Origin: Gordionus sp. m RMFG-2023
Lineage: Eukaryota; Nematomorpha; Gordioida; Chordodea; Parachordodidae
Assembly (NCBI RefSeq): GCF_954871325.1
Contig: NC_088777.1
Span: forward strand, 34,635,366 to 34,699,365
Length of the DNA stretch: 64,000 bases
Direction of reading: 5' to 3'
Part shown: positions 41,696 to 54,055 of the stretch, piece by piece
How the letters are laid out: the number at the start of each line of letters is the position of its first letter
How positions within the stretch are numbered: position 1 is the first letter of the stretch
The notes under the pieces: generated by a model
Databases searched by the model: none
What the model was told of the DNA's origin: nothing
Seen by the model: the letters and a program-made list of their open reading frames with translations, nothing else
Translations under genes and position numbers: made by a program

Positions 41696-42430
41696 TTATT
41701 GAACATTTCATTCCACTCTTGATTGTATATATCTACATTATTTTGTAGTTTATAAGTTTACACAATTAGATACATAGAATATCTTTATTCTTTATAAAGA
41801 TTAAAAGACATGAAATTTTATATTGAAAATTTTTTATTCCACTCAGTAAGTATAAAATAACCATACAATTAGATTTATTATAATATTCTACACTTCCTTT
41901 TGCAATTATAAGTTTACTTACACATATACCTTCTAAACTGGAATAGTTACATTTGATCTATTTTAAATTGTTGAGTAATATCAGATCCAAAGTTAAGTGA
42001 AGGGTCACACATTTAGATATATTGAATTCCTTTTTATTGTAAATATAAGAACCAAAAGATCACACAATTAGGTTATTGAATAATTCATTCCACTCTTGAT
42101 GGAATATATCTACATCCTTTTGCAATTTATGAGAGCAAAGGATCATCTAATTTTATACTAAATATTTTTATCCCACTCAATTCCCTTTAAAGCTGAAATT
42201 GTTACATTAAATTGAACATAGACTCTGATTACTGTATTGTATGGGTTGAATCATTAATAAAAAAATAACACTATATCTTCTGTTCAGGCAAATTTTTTAT
42301 TTTAATCATATTTATTTACAGATTCTATGAACATTAAATCTCAATAGTGATAGTAATCATCAAAACTTACATTAAAGAATTTAAACTTAAAACAGCCATC
42401 ACCCACCTTTAAAGTAATTAAATTATACTG
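41696..42430. repeat. Diverged unit repeat flanking the LTR insertion
   Basis: The phrase TTATTGAA..ATTTCATTCCACTCTTGAT..ATATATCTACAT occurs at about 41,696 and 42,073. AACTGGAATAGTTACATTTGATCTATTTTAA occurs at about 38,673 and 41,937. The young LTR element therefore landed inside a repeat array whose pieces lie on both sides. No frame. Confidence 0.6.
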
Positions 42431-42670
42431 TAGTTCTAGGGTATAGGCTCTTTTTTACCCCATTCCTTTTTACTAAGCCTATAGAGGTTTAAGCAACTTT
42501 TTTCGAAATGTTGCGCCTACAAGTACGTGCGGCTTGCCCATAAAGGTGTGAAGGGCTCCTCATTTTTCTTTCCCTAATTAACTATCCAGTTTGATGGATT
42601 TTGAGGAAAACCTAGCGTAGCTCTGTTGTACCCACAACCAGAGGGCGAAAACGCTTTTATCACGTATCAC
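42431..42670. other. GC-richer patch of unknown nature
   Basis: About 240 bp clearly less AT-rich than its surroundings, from GGGTATAGGCTC through AGTACGTGCGGCTTGCCC to CCACAACCAGAGGGCGAAAACGC. It has no open frame longer than a few dozen codons and no tRNA/5S boxes that I can place. It could be a relic of an RNA-derived repeat or a LINE leader; unassigned. Confidence 0.4.
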
Positions 42671-43544
42671 GTATTTGTCCTTGATATATAGATTTAATAA
42701 GCAATTTCTGTTAAATCCATTTTAGAGGAATCAAATATTGAACTTTTCGGAAAATAGGATTTCATTAGAAATCCAGTATCATATTTTTAAAAAGGATATT
42801 TATATCAATTACAATTTTTTTTTTAATGGATAACAAATATTTTTGATAATATGCAAATTTATTAGAAATTTTTTTAATTCCTTATCAATGTCCAATGCTA
42901 TATAAACTATTATAAAAATTAAAATCTTAACTTGCTTTATGGGAGGTGTAGGTGGGATGTAGGATACACCCCCCCCCCTCCCTGCGATTAGCAAGTCTTT
43001 GTTAATATAATCTTAAAAAATAAACCTAATTCCCTCCAAACTCCCTATCTCTTTCTCTTTTCGTAAAATAAATATAATATCAATAAAAATAAATTATAAA
43101 ATAAAATAAAATATTTAATTTTCAGAAAAAGAATTCTAATTAAAAAAATTATATCAATATTTAAAAAAATTTACAACTCTACAGGCCTGCAATTAATATG
43201 TCTCAAGTCATTTATTAAAATTTACGACACGTTTAAATTAAACACCTGTCGTGTTTGTTATCAAATCAAGATCATAAAAGTAGAAAAAAAAAATCACTAA
43301 ATATTGATTTCATTAAATATTCAAAATCTTTTTTAGAAATCAGGCTCGAAATCTACAAAAAATGGAGCCATTTATCATTACTATTTGCTGGTTTTTTAGA
43401 TTTCTATAGGTGCTCTAAAGATTTTTGAATTCTTTTTATACTTATAATATTAATGGATCAATCTATTTTGCAGTCACATACTTTAAGGCCGACAAAATTC
43501 GAAGACTTAATATTAATAATAAAATAGCATTGTAGGGTGATTCA

Positions 43545-43678
43545 TTAACTCCCCCTATCACATATCTCTGAGTTAAGACATCACTATGATAGATTAACTC
43601 TCCCTTTGATAAATAGAAGGAGGGAGTTGATTAATAACAAAGATCTTAATTACAATGTAAATTGATAGGGAGAGTTAT
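43545..43678. mobile_element. Small fold-back MITE
   Basis: Ends TTAACTCCCCCTATCA and TGATAGGGAGAGTTAT are inverse of each other. A second, inner inverted pair (TTAACTCTCCCTTTGATA and AAGGAGGGAGTTGATTAA) lies at about 43,594-43,634. About 134 bp, non-coding, no clear target duplication. Confidence 0.6.
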
Positions 43679-43867
43679 ATGATTATGCAGTTTTTTTTTA
43701 TATTACTGAAATTCTTGTAAATTTAATTTGATATTAAATTTGATTTACGAATTTAAATTCTGAATCGAATTTTAATTTTATTTATCTAATAGTTTCATCC
43801 GAATTCAAAATTTAAATTCTAAAAGTAAAATATTTATTTATTAATATAGTATAAAAATTATAAAATA

Positions 43868-44146
43868 GTGAATCTCGATGTTATCAATTATATTTATAGT
43901 TACATTAGATGTAAAACCTACCCAACCTCCTATATTGGCGATCATGAGTTAACAAGAAACCTTAAAGTCAAATGTGCCAAGTTTTTCTTAGAGAATGATA
44001 AATTATACCATCACCTATATAATGCTGAAGTTGTCTCACTCTTTAGCCAACAACAAAAACTTTTAGTCTCATTCCATGGAGGATGTGAGACAAATCTCAC
44101 AGAAATGTCATTATCAGGACACTTTGAAATCAACAAGACATATGAT
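43868..44146 (+). pseudogene. Integrase zinc-finger (H2C2) region, fossil piece
   Basis: Contains KLYHHLYNAEVVSLFSQQQK, then SFHGGCETNLTEMSLSGHF, matching the His-x(n)-His start of retroviral-type integrase zinc fingers (usually ECH.G..T.eak.lsGHlG..KT). It is cut at 44,146 by the insertion of the 7.2-kb hAT element. Part of the integrase/OTU fossil. Confidence 0.75.
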
Positions 44147-44228
44147 CAAGGGCATCGCTAGCCTTTACAATCTCAGGGGGCTCAACTAAAAAAAATTTTT
44201 TAGGAGCTTCGCCCCCCATACACCCCAT

Positions 44229-44272
44229 TGCGGGCCTTCGACCCGTTTTGCCCGGCCTTCGGCCGGGTAATT
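44229..44272. other. GC-rich hairpins in hAT subterminal region
   Basis: Two adjacent inverted repeats, CGGGCCTTCGACCCG and CCCGGCCTTCGGCCGGG (7-bp perfect stem, TTC loop), in AT-rich surroundings about 80 bp inside the left end of the 7.2-kb element. Confidence 0.7.
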
Positions 44273-45574
44273 ATACTTTTTTAAAATTTGCTAAATCTGA
44301 ATAATTATTCTGAATTTCATATTTTGTCATTTATTATATTATGCCTACAAAATAAACTAGCATAAAAATAATTAAAACAATATAAGACATTTCTAAAAAT
44401 ATTATTTTTTAATAAAAAATCTATTTATTACAGTATAAAATATTTTCGATTGCTGATATAAATTTTGCGTCTAAAGAATTACAAGTGATAAAAAAGGTTA
44501 ATTAATTCATAAATATATCTCATTTAATAATGGTTTTTAAAAACAATATATTATGGAAGCTAGATAAGTAATTGAGAAAAAAATTGTGAGATTAAAAGAT
44601 TATCTTCCATTTTTAATGATATATTAACAACTAAACAGTTGACCTATATTGCTTATAAAATATGCAATCGTATGCTCTCAGCAGCTGTAATAATAATCTT
44701 AAATTACATAGCCACACAAATAATAGATGATGGTTAATTTGCAGTAATAGCCATGACACTTACTATATTAACTTATATCAGAATTTATTATGCTAGATAA
44801 ATTGATAAAACAAAAACACTAAAAATCTTTAGAAGAAATTATGCAAATGTAATAAAGCCTTAAGTTATTTACAAGCCAGGGATGCCATATTAGAAATGAA
44901 ACATTTTGTAACTATAAAATAAGAACTAGAGTGATATGATATGATAAAAGAAATTAATTAAGATTTTGTATATTATTGTGGCACCACCTCTAATTGGTAT
45001 ATTATATCCTAAAATAGTAGTAGTTTGTAATAATATCAAAAATATACTAGTATTAAAAATTTAACTCAAAACTGTTTTTCAAATAAGAAAAAAAATAGCT
45101 TTCCCAAAAACACGTAAAAAAGGGAAGAAAAGTTATCTAATTTATTACATCCATTCTGGGATAAATAATAAGATGTTAAATTTTTAAAAATATTTCTAAA
45201 TATTTAGATGGCGTTAAATATTTAAAAACAATTTATTACTTATATTTATTATCAAAAGCATTTATTAGTAAAATTTATTAAAATATTAATTATAATATAT
45301 TATATAATTGTCAAATACGTCTGTAAAAGTGGTATTTAACCTAATCTTTTATAACCAATTATATCTAATAAAGTATTATAAACTAGATGTTTACTTACTT
45401 TTTATAAATAAAACTCTTACTTATTTGGATTTGAACCTTGAAAATAATCTTAAGAAGAGGCATGGTAGTTAAATTTAAATATCAATAATATAGTTGATTA
45501 GTGATTTTGAATTCGGCTAATTACAATATTAAATTTGTTAATTTTCAATTAATATTTATTTAATTATAATTATA

Positions 45575-45640
45575 CTAGCTGATAGCCCGTCAAAAATGAC
45601 GGGGAATCAGAATTTTATCCTTTATTCAATGATAAAATAA
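45575..45640 (-). mobile_element. Helitron 3' terminus (inverted copy)
   Basis: On the minus strand this reads CCCGTCATTTTTGACGGG, then CTATCAG and CTAG, followed by T: the hairpin plus CTAG end of a Helitron, the same family as 27,236-27,264. The body would extend rightward; its 5' end was not identified. Confidence 0.65.
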
Positions 45641-47214
45641 TAAATCTTACCTTTATTTAACAATGGATGAAGAGGTGTGATTTAGAAATTTATATTTTTT
45701 AGATGAAGGGATATTCTAAAATTCATTATTTATATGAAGTATATGGTTAGTAATTTTCATTTATGTGCACAATAAAAAATCTTTAAATATTTCTTATTCA
45801 TTTGTATTTGTAATTTATAATCTGAAAAATATATTTTTGCTAGATGAGAGCATAACTTATCTTCAAGTAACATTTGAAACAGATATTAAAAATGGACAAA
45901 AAAATTAAATAAATTCAATGATAATTTATTGAATGTATAGATATAGAATTTTATATTTTCCTCTCTAATCAGAACCTTTATAAAGAATTGGAATGTTTGA
46001 TGAAAATTAAAATGTTCCCAAGTCAGATTTAGGAAAGTCTATATAGATTTTTATAAAAAAATAAAAATGTTTCTTTAAATGACTCAAAGTTGTTGAGCCA
46101 ATTTTGCAACTTTAATTGTTTATTACAAATAAAATCAGACGTGCTGAATATGCAAAACTTGCTCTTCATCAAAAATGGGTCTAATTTCTTTTATATCCCA
46201 ATCTTTCACCAATGTAGTGAACTGCTATTATAGCATGCTTTTTTTTCTATATCAGCTCATAATGCCAACGTTGAAAAAATCTTTTCTTTAATCATTAATA
46301 AAATGAGAGGAATAGATTATCTATATTTATTCTTCCATGATTTCTATAAATTTTTAGAGAAAAGGTCAAATATATTACGGAAAATATGGAATAAAAAAAA
46401 TATGATTTGTAAGTTATGATATTTGTAACAAATTTTTTACCCAGATACAATGGTTTTTGTTCTCACTTCTTATAAAATCTGCACTCATCGAGAATCATTT
46501 ATAACCTTTTAAAACCTTCCTAAATTAAAAAAGACCTGCCATCATAGATTAAAATCAATTATGGGGCCAAACTGATTATCTCATAAAACACTGTGGTAGT
46601 TAATACCCCATTGCAATGGGCTATAGCAAAAATAATTGCCAAGGGTCAAAATCCAGAGTCTTAACTTATTAAGTATACGTATCAATTAGGATTTGGAGTT
46701 AAGGGAGAAGGGAAAATAGCTTCTCATGCTATTTGTTTATATCGCCGAATTGACGTGGAACCATAAAAATTACTTTTTTAATATGTTCAGAAATTTAAAG
46801 AAAAACAAAAATATATAATTGTATTATCACCAGAGGTCTGCAAATGACAACAATTTTAGGCCCAATAAGAATTTAATTAATGCCCATCTCAAGTTTTACT
46901 TAGCCTAATTTCAATTTTTTTACTAAAGTTGTCTGACCTTATATTATATATATATTTGCTCTGATATTTCATAGAAGTGATAATTCCTAAAGTATAGTGA
47001 TTTTAATTTAACCACTCTCCAATATTATAAATAGTGTTTATTTTGGTGTACAGCAGCATATATTTTGGTATAGGCCTTGATTTAAAAAAAAGCAAAATGC
47101 ATGATATAATAATGCATAAAAATTATTTGTTAAAAATTATACTTTTGAAAAATGAAGGATAAATGGGCTAATATTACTAATATCTCAACATCATCTGATA
47201 TTGATATGGCATCT
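45641..47214. other. Interior of the 7.2-kb hAT, unassigned
   Basis: AT-rich, no supported frame. A CAGAGGTCTGCAAATG motif at about 46,831 with TTAGGCCCAATAAG after it resembles the end of the MITE at 2,022-2,344, suggesting another relic of that family. Confidence 0.4.
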
Positions 47215-47289
47215 CTGAATTTTAATTAATTAGGTTTTAAAAGGTAAAAAGATTTTTTTTAAATAAATTTAAAATATAAGAACTATTAC

Positions 47290-47437
47290 CTTGGTATTTG
47301 TGATCTTATCAAAAATAAAATAATCGAAATTTAACTTTGAAGCCAACTCTCCTTGATTCAGTCCAGATGTCATGGGCTCTAATGAAAGTTTACACATCAA
47401 AAATAAAATAATTGAAGATTTTAATAAATATTGTTTC
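47290..47437 (-). pseudogene. Exon-like module 1 (possible acyl-CoA synthetase scrap)
   Basis: Minus-strand open segment of 49 codons between an AG (CCAAAG) and a GT (AAG/GTAATAG), encoding KLSLEPMTSGLNQGELASK, then LNFDYFIFDKITNTK. The LNQG...FIFDKI pattern lines up in length and anchor residues with the LKxG(V/I)(L/I)R..S.WD.L(V/I)F.K(I/V) segment of long-chain acyl-CoA synthetases as I remember it. That likeness is weak and could be chance. The same module recurs at 47,576-47,714, 50,305-50,452 and 50,591-50,731. Confidence 0.35.
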
Positions 47438-47575
47438 CTTTGGTGTTGAGCAAATATTTACTACTAATATCTAAACATCATCTAATATTGATATGGCATC
47501 TAAATTTTGATTAATTAGGTTTTAAAAGGTAAAAAGAATTTTTTTTATATAAATTTGAAATATAAGAACTTTTAC

Positions 47576-47714
47576 CTTGGTATATGTGATTTTATCAAAA
47601 ATAAAATAATTGAAATTTAACTTTGAAGCCAACTCTCCTTGATTCAGCCCAGATGTCATAGACTCTAGTGAAAGTTTACACATTAAAAATAAAATAAATG
47701 AAGAATAGTGTTTA
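47576..47714 (-). pseudogene. Exon-like module 2
   Basis: A version of module 1 with about five residue changes (SLES, FNYF, TYTK) and an upstream segment three codons shorter. Candidate acceptor CCATAG, donor AAG/GTAAAAG. The same frame stays open. Confidence 0.35.
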
Positions 47715-48249
47715 CTATGGTGTTGAGCAAATATTTCAAAAATATTATCTAGATAAAATTTGTTGAAAAAAGAATATTTTACATGCAATGGCAAATTTGA
47801 TATGGATATTGTGTTTCGCCATATTATATATCACATGGGAATTACTAATGGCTTAAAATTTCTATGATAATTATCATTGGACAAATGTTTTTTAAAAGAA
47901 CTCTATTGGTTAAACTTGATTGACGTTTTTTGAGGATTATTATAATAGATATTATATTTTTTTTAATTCATAAATATATTATAACCATGTCAAATTGACG
48001 TATATAATAATTCATAATGTATAAATAGACCTGTGCGTGTACGAAACTATCGGTGGCCGGAACAATTTGTAGCCTGTCCCCGGCGCGCCAATTTTTAGCC
48101 TCCGTCATCAAAAGCGGCGTAAATCGGCGCAATTATAAATTTTTATAACAAATTTTTTTAATTGCTTAATAATTTTTTTAAAAAAAAATAAATATACACT
48201 ATTCTACAGATATCTCGGCATATGTTTTGATCTTTATTTAAGAGAAAAC

Positions 48250-49444
48250 TCACAATAAATCCAAAATCGATTTCGTAATTTTATAATTATCATATATAAA
48301 AATGATTTTATTTAAATTTTTGGATCTCCTTGAATTCAACGTCAATCCAGCGGTAGACAAAATTTTTTCACTGGGTATGCTAGTAGCCGGAATACAAAGA
48401 ATTTTTTTGGCGAGCTGGAAAGATTGGTTCACTCTTCTTTTCTCTCCAAAAATTTAGAACATCCATATCTTGTGAATGTCGTCTTCAAAGAAGAATATGG
48501 TATTCTTGTTCTAAGTCACCTAACGTGGAATCATAATTTATATTTGTTGAATGTTTATTTGCCAATTTTGTCAACTTGAATTTAATAATTCCTCTCGATC
48601 CTCAATAGTTATATTTACTATCTGAATATCATCATTCTATATAAGTTTAAGATGTTTTATTATAAATTCTGAAGCTCAGCAATCTTGTTCTACTATATAC
48701 TATGACACAATTGTCAATTTTTGAAATCTTAGATCTAAAGGAGGAGAAGCCAATACCTAGATAATTTTTGAAATAAAAAGTGAATTAAATAAATGAACGT
48801 ACTTATATATTATTACTTGAAAATCACAAACCGGAAATCGTAGCGCAAGTTTTTTTTAGCATATTTTCCTTAAGTGAAATGATTTCAGAACTATCACTGT
48901 CATTTACTATTAAATGTGTTTCAATTTCACCTCTAAAAAGTAACGCCAAGTTTAACATAGGCCCTTGTACTGATAGAAATTCGACAGTTTCTTTAATTTT
49001 TAAAAAAAATGCTAAAAGTTCTTCTACCAGATCAGATTAATAGTTTGATAATTTGAGAGTTTCCCAATTCTTTTCAAAACATTATTAATTATATTCTTAT
49101 TTAATCCACATATGGTTTCTAGCATAATTAATATACTATGCCAACGTGTTGGGACGTTCAATTTTAAGGTTTTGCGTGGAAATATTGTTATCATTATCAA
49201 TGGAATTGCCAATTTAAAATCAGGTATCTGGATATGGATCAGTGCTATCATGATCTAACATGTCTGATGTTAAATCTATTATACTTAGGCATTTTCTTTG
49301 ATCTGCCTCGAATTCAAATTCAACTATTGTAGTTTTATATATTAGAACAGTAATAATTCCTATAATTATTTTGATGAGATTTTCAAATAAGGGTACCTTT
49401 TTAATACCATCTACTGTAACCAGATTGTGTAAACCATGACCCAA
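48250..49444 (-). pseudogene. hAT transposase (ZBED type), fragmentary
   Basis: Minus-strand pieces in order: 49,444-49,220 with MGHGLHNLVTVDG (the H region); 49,251-49,024 with LKLNVPTRWHSILIMLE (usually DV.TRWNST..ML); 48,432-48,250 with LAKKILCIPATSIPSEKILSTAGL and LNSRRS, the dimerisation block. Frames differ between pieces. Upstream, about 49,460-49,560 may hold the DG/DNA region, but I could not read it with confidence. It may be the 7.2-kb element's own transposase or a nested copy. Confidence 0.8.
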
Positions 49445-50228
49445 ACATAAGCGATGTTCATATTCACCTAATCAAACACCCTTTCTAACATTAGACCCAG
49501 CATCAGTGACCATTTGTATTTTTTCTTTTTTAAATTAAATTCCTCTTCTATTTTATCAATCTCAATTGGAATAGTTTCACCTGTGTGTTTTGGGGTTATA
49601 TAATGAGTTGCTAAAATAAAGTAAATCATTTCAAAATTATCTACACATATAGAATGTAATTGATCAAAATTTTGGCCTTTGAGTTAATTTCTTATTGTAC
49701 ATGTGTTTTCATTGATAGGTAAACATTATTAATAGCAGTCGGGCTTAGTGTTGTCCTGTCTGGCAAATCAGAATTGATAACTTAGTATTTCTAAAATAAG
49801 TATTATGAAAAGTATAACATAAAATCATTATCTTTAATTTATATTAGACAACAAATTAGGGAGAATTTATCAAGAAGAAATATATTTGTTAAAAATTTAT
49901 TCTAGGTTGTAAAGCTACACAGAAACATAGATAATGAATATGAATTATCTAATATTATTTAAATCATTCATGTCTATGTGTAATCTTATTGTTAGCATGG
50001 CTATCAAATTCAACTATTGTAAACCTTCCTCAGCAGCAAATGCTATTTCAATAAAACAAAAAAGACATAAAGGTAGATCTATTATAGATAATATATCAAT
50101 TTTTTTTCATAAATTTGAAACCATCAAAAAATCTTTCATTCTTATATTATCAATTGATTGAAAAGATAATGTACAACATAATAACACATAGTTTCTTATT
50201 AGGCATTTTTAGAGGTTTTAGAATTTGT

Positions 50229-50956
50229 CTGAATTTTGATTAATTAGGTTTTAAAAGGTAAAAAGAAATTTTTTTAAATAAATTTAAAATATAAGAACTT
50301 TTACCTTGGTATTTGTGATCTTATCAAAAATAAAATAATCGAAATTTAACTTTGAAGCCAACTCTCCTTGATTCAGTCCAGATGTCATAGGCTCTAATGA
50401 AAGTTTACACATCAAAAATAAAATAATTGAAGATTTTAATAAATATTGTTTCCTTTGATGTTGAGCAAATATTTATTACTAATATCTAAACATCATCTGA
50501 TATTGATATGGCATCTGAATTTTGATTAATTAGGTTTTAAAAGGTAATAAGAATTTTTTTTATATAAATTTGAAATATAAGAACTTTTACCTTGGTATAT
50601 GTGATTTTATCAAAAATAAAATAATTGAAATTTAACTTTGAAGCCAACTCTCCTTGATTCAGCCCAGATGTCATAGACTCTAATGAAAGTTTACACATTA
50701 AAAATAAAATAAATGAAGAATATAGTGTTTACTATGGTGTTGAGCAAATATTTCAAAAATGAATATCTAGATAAAATTTGTTGAAAAAAGAATATTTTAC
50801 TTGCAATGGCAATTGATATGGATATTGTGTTTCGCCATATTATATATCACATGGGAATTACTAATGGCTTAAAATTTCTATGATGATTATCATTGGACAA
50901 ATATCTTTTAAAAGAACTCTATTGGTTAAACTTGATTGACATTTTTTAAGGATTAT
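50229..50956 (-). repeat. 0.73-kb direct repeat, copy B
   Basis: Counterpart of 47,215-47,940, with modules 3 (50,305-50,452) and 4 (50,591-50,731) in the same order. Module 4 carries a 2-bp difference in its upstream part; modules 1 and 3 are nearly identical to each other, as are 2 and 4, so the pair was duplicated as a unit. Confidence 0.85.
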
Positions 50957-51404
50957 ATATATAGATAATAATTTAAATCAATGAAGCCTCAACTGTTAAT
51001 GCTAAATTAATATTTAGTGGGTGATATTAATATTCTATTTTTAACACAGAATTTGATTGCAAGCTGACATAGTGAAAATATAATTTATAAGTATTAATCT
51101 AATCTAATAATTAAAATAATATTCATTAGAATAATTTAGATAGACTTATTCATTTTTAAATTATAAAATTAAATCTTTATATTACTCAATTGAATTATAA
51201 AAGAAATCATTCAGTGGGAAATCAAGAAAATTTATTTTTAGTTCAAAGGGATATTAAGGAGCATTAAAAAAATTTTTTTGCTTCAGGGGGCTATTCAAAT
51301 TTTAGGAGGCTCAAGCCCCTGCGTGCCCCCCCCCCTAGCGAAGACACTGCATATGATAAACTAGTTGGTATATTTACATTATTTATAACATAATTTTACA
51401 AACT

Positions 51405-51770
51405 GGTTTAAGTATTGTTTCTTAATTTTTATGAATATTACTGATAAATTCAACAATTTAGAAGCAAAGTTACAGTACTCAATATAAAAATCTCTTTCAA
51501 TTGATAGACTATTTTTTAAATATTGCTCAGTTTTAATTGAAGTATTGTTTCTAAATTTTTATATATGATAAATCCAATTTATAAGCAAGGATACAGTACT
51601 TAATATAAAAATTGATAGAAATTTTTTTTAAATATTGCTTAGTTTTAATTGAAATATTGTTTCTAAATTTTTATGAATATTACTGATAAATTCCACAATT
51701 TATAAGCAAGGATACAGTACTCAATATAAAAATCTCTTTCAATTGATAGAAAATTTTTTTTAAATTTAAC
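51405..51770. repeat. ~120-bp tandem repeat, three units
   Basis: Units start at about 51,411, 51,539 and 51,651 with (A/G)TATTGTTTCT(T/A)AATTTTTAT and include AAGCAAGGATACAGTACT and TCAATATAAAAAT. It lies between the hAT insertion and the next integrase scrap, probably in an intron or non-coding part of the old element. Confidence 0.75.
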
Positions 51771-52659
51771 TTTTAACAAATTTCTTTTAACATGCTTAAA
51801 ACTTTAATAAACAACATAGCATAATTATATCATTTAGATATTGGTAGCAAGGAATTAGCAAGATGTCATTGTGTTGATTGATCATATATAAATTTAAAGA
51901 ATTAATCTTAAATTTGAATAGTTAATCTTATATTATAAATTGATGTGTTTGATATAATTTAACTATTCACAAAAACGTGATATTATATATTTTTCAATTA
52001 ACTTTTTTTATATATATATACTATGTTTTTAGATATAGTAGAGGAGAATATATATAATAAAATATTTAACAAATTGTTTTAATCTTATTTTCACATTGAC
52101 TTTGTAAAATCATGCGACCTATGTCAAAGATACAATTCCCGATTTGACAAAACAAGTTTCGAAATGCAGTCTATTCCTATTCCATCTAAGGTATAAGAAT
52201 ATATATAATAAAATATTTAACAAACTTTGTTTTAATCTTATTTTCATGGTGCCCCGGTTACGGTGGTACGTTTTTCGTTTTTCTTTCTTTTTTAAAAAAT
52301 AAAATAAAGTTAAATAATAAAAGTTTAAAAAAAAATTAAAAAATATCCTTACCTTGATTTCTTTTGTAAAAATAAAAAGCAAATTCGTCGTTAGATATTG
52401 GAGATGATAAAAGGACATATAAAATTTTTTTGACTTTTCTTTTCGATAGTCAAAATTTTATCCAAATTTACAAAATTATAAAAGGTAAGAAAAAAAAAAT
52501 TAGAAAAAAATTTATTTAGAATAAATATAACTTGTTAACTTCTTGTTTCTTTTATGGCGCCCCGTTACGTCTTTGTAAAAAAAAAAAAAGAAGAAAATAT
52601 ATAAAATTTGCCTAAAATTAAAATAAAAAAGTAAAAATTAAATTAAATTCGAAATTTTG

Positions 52660-53220
52660 ATGACTACCTTATTTATTGATTTGACTACCTATTGTGACGA
52701 TTGTTTAATCCATTGAGATGACTCTATTTATATGACTACCTATTGTGACATTGAGATGACTCTATTTATATGACTACCTATTGTGACGATTGTTTAATCC
52801 ATTGAGATGACTCGATTTATATGACTACCTATTGTGACGATTGTTTAACCCATTGAGATGACTCTATTTATATGACTACCTATTGTGACGATTGTTTAAT
52901 CCATTGAGATGACTCTATTTATATGACTACCTATTGTGATGACTATCTAACCTATGGAGACTGCTTAACCTATGGAGATGACTACCTATTATGACTACCT
53001 TATCTATTGTGACTACCTAATCTACTGAGATGACTATCTAACCTATGGAGATGACTACCTATTATGACTACCTTATCTATTGTGACTACCTAATCTACTG
53101 AGATGACTATCTAACCTATGGAGACTGCGTAACCTATGGAGATGACTATCTATTATGACTAGCTTATTTATTGTGACTGCCTAATCTATTGATATGACCA
53201 ATGCCTAATCTATGGAGATG
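52660..53220 (+). repeat. ~50-bp minisatellite in the LTR element
   Basis: About nine imperfect units built from GATGACT(C/A)TATTTATATGACTACCTATTGTGACGATTG and TTTAATCCATTGA, followed by shorter TATGGAGATGACTACC variants. No protein frame survives across it. Confidence 0.88.
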
Positions 53221-53939
53221 TTAGCACGTTCTTTCATGCAAAAAGCTTCTTTCTTCATGGTGTCCAGGCTCTGGATGTTGGACTGGAATATGATAACCAG
53301 CACCTAACCTAATGTGACAACCTAGGAAGAACTGATATGGAAGTTGAACGATAGGTTATGAATTCTATTTTGTGAGACCAATGATGATTACTTATTACTC
53401 TAATCCACGTAAGAAGAAAAGTTATTTAAAATTAAAATTTTATGCCAGGATAAAGGCATGTTATAAATTTTTAAAATCACTAAAATGTAAAATCATAATG
53501 GATATATTTGAACACACAAAAAGCCTTTAAAAAATTATTTACTTAAATTCTTAGTGAAATATTATTTTTTGATTTCTTGAATGATGACCAATTGTTGTAA
53601 ATTAACAACTAATCCTAAAAATGAATTCTTAGATATAATTAAATATAAACCATTATAAATCCTAAACAAGAAGATAAAACTTTAATTTTAAATATATTAA
53701 AGTGTAATTAAAACATATGAATTAAAAGGGATTGATTTAAATAACCCTTATAAGTAATACTTAATATGATAAAAATGTTTTTGAAAAAAAGCTTTTGAAG
53801 ACAAAAGGTTATGTAAAAATTAAACATCATTATTTTAGAAAAATATTGTGTGAAATTTAAATTTTTTTTAAGAGAGGGAAATGTGCATAATATTTGCATA
53901 TTTTAACCTCGGAGATTGAAAATAAATAAAAATAAATTA

Positions 53940-54055
53940 AATATTAAAACGCTACTAATTAAATATTGAAATGCTAAAAAATGTAAAACGCAAAAAATGT
54001 AAAACGCAAAAAATATAAAACGCATAAAACGCTAAAAGTATAAAACGCTATGATT
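53940..54055. repeat. Short AAAACGC-based tandem repeat
   Basis: Units of AAAACGCAAAAAATGT and AAAACGCTAAAAGTAT, about seven copies, inside the LTR element. Confidence 0.7.

Larger units (their letters stand above)
47215..47940 (-). repeat. 0.73-kb direct repeat, copy A
   Basis: Highly similar (about 97% by eye) to 50,229-50,956, same orientation. It contains two tandem modules of about 285 bp, each with an exon-like open segment on the minus strand. Copies A and B frame a 2.3-kb stretch with hAT transposase scraps. Confidence 0.85.
44147..51349 (-). mobile_element. Large composite hAT element, 7,203 bp
   Basis: Flanked by perfect 8-bp direct repeats CATATGAT (44139-44146 and 51350-51357). 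Ends are CAAGGGCATCGCTAGCC and CTAGCGAAGACACTG, i.e. variants of CAGTG(T/G)C(A/T)TCGCTAG. Both subterminal regions carry GAGC/GGGGGCTC-type motifs and C-runs. Inside lie a GC hairpin, a Helitron 3' end, 0.73-kb direct repeats and scattered hAT transposase remains on the minus strand. It interrupts the integrase/OTU element and must be younger than it. Confidence 0.88.

Noticed and set aside
49934-50161. Plus-strand frame of 75 codons between the 0.73-kb repeats
   Set aside because: It has no recognisable domain, and the readable transposase pieces nearby are on the minus strand; kept only as unassigned sequence.
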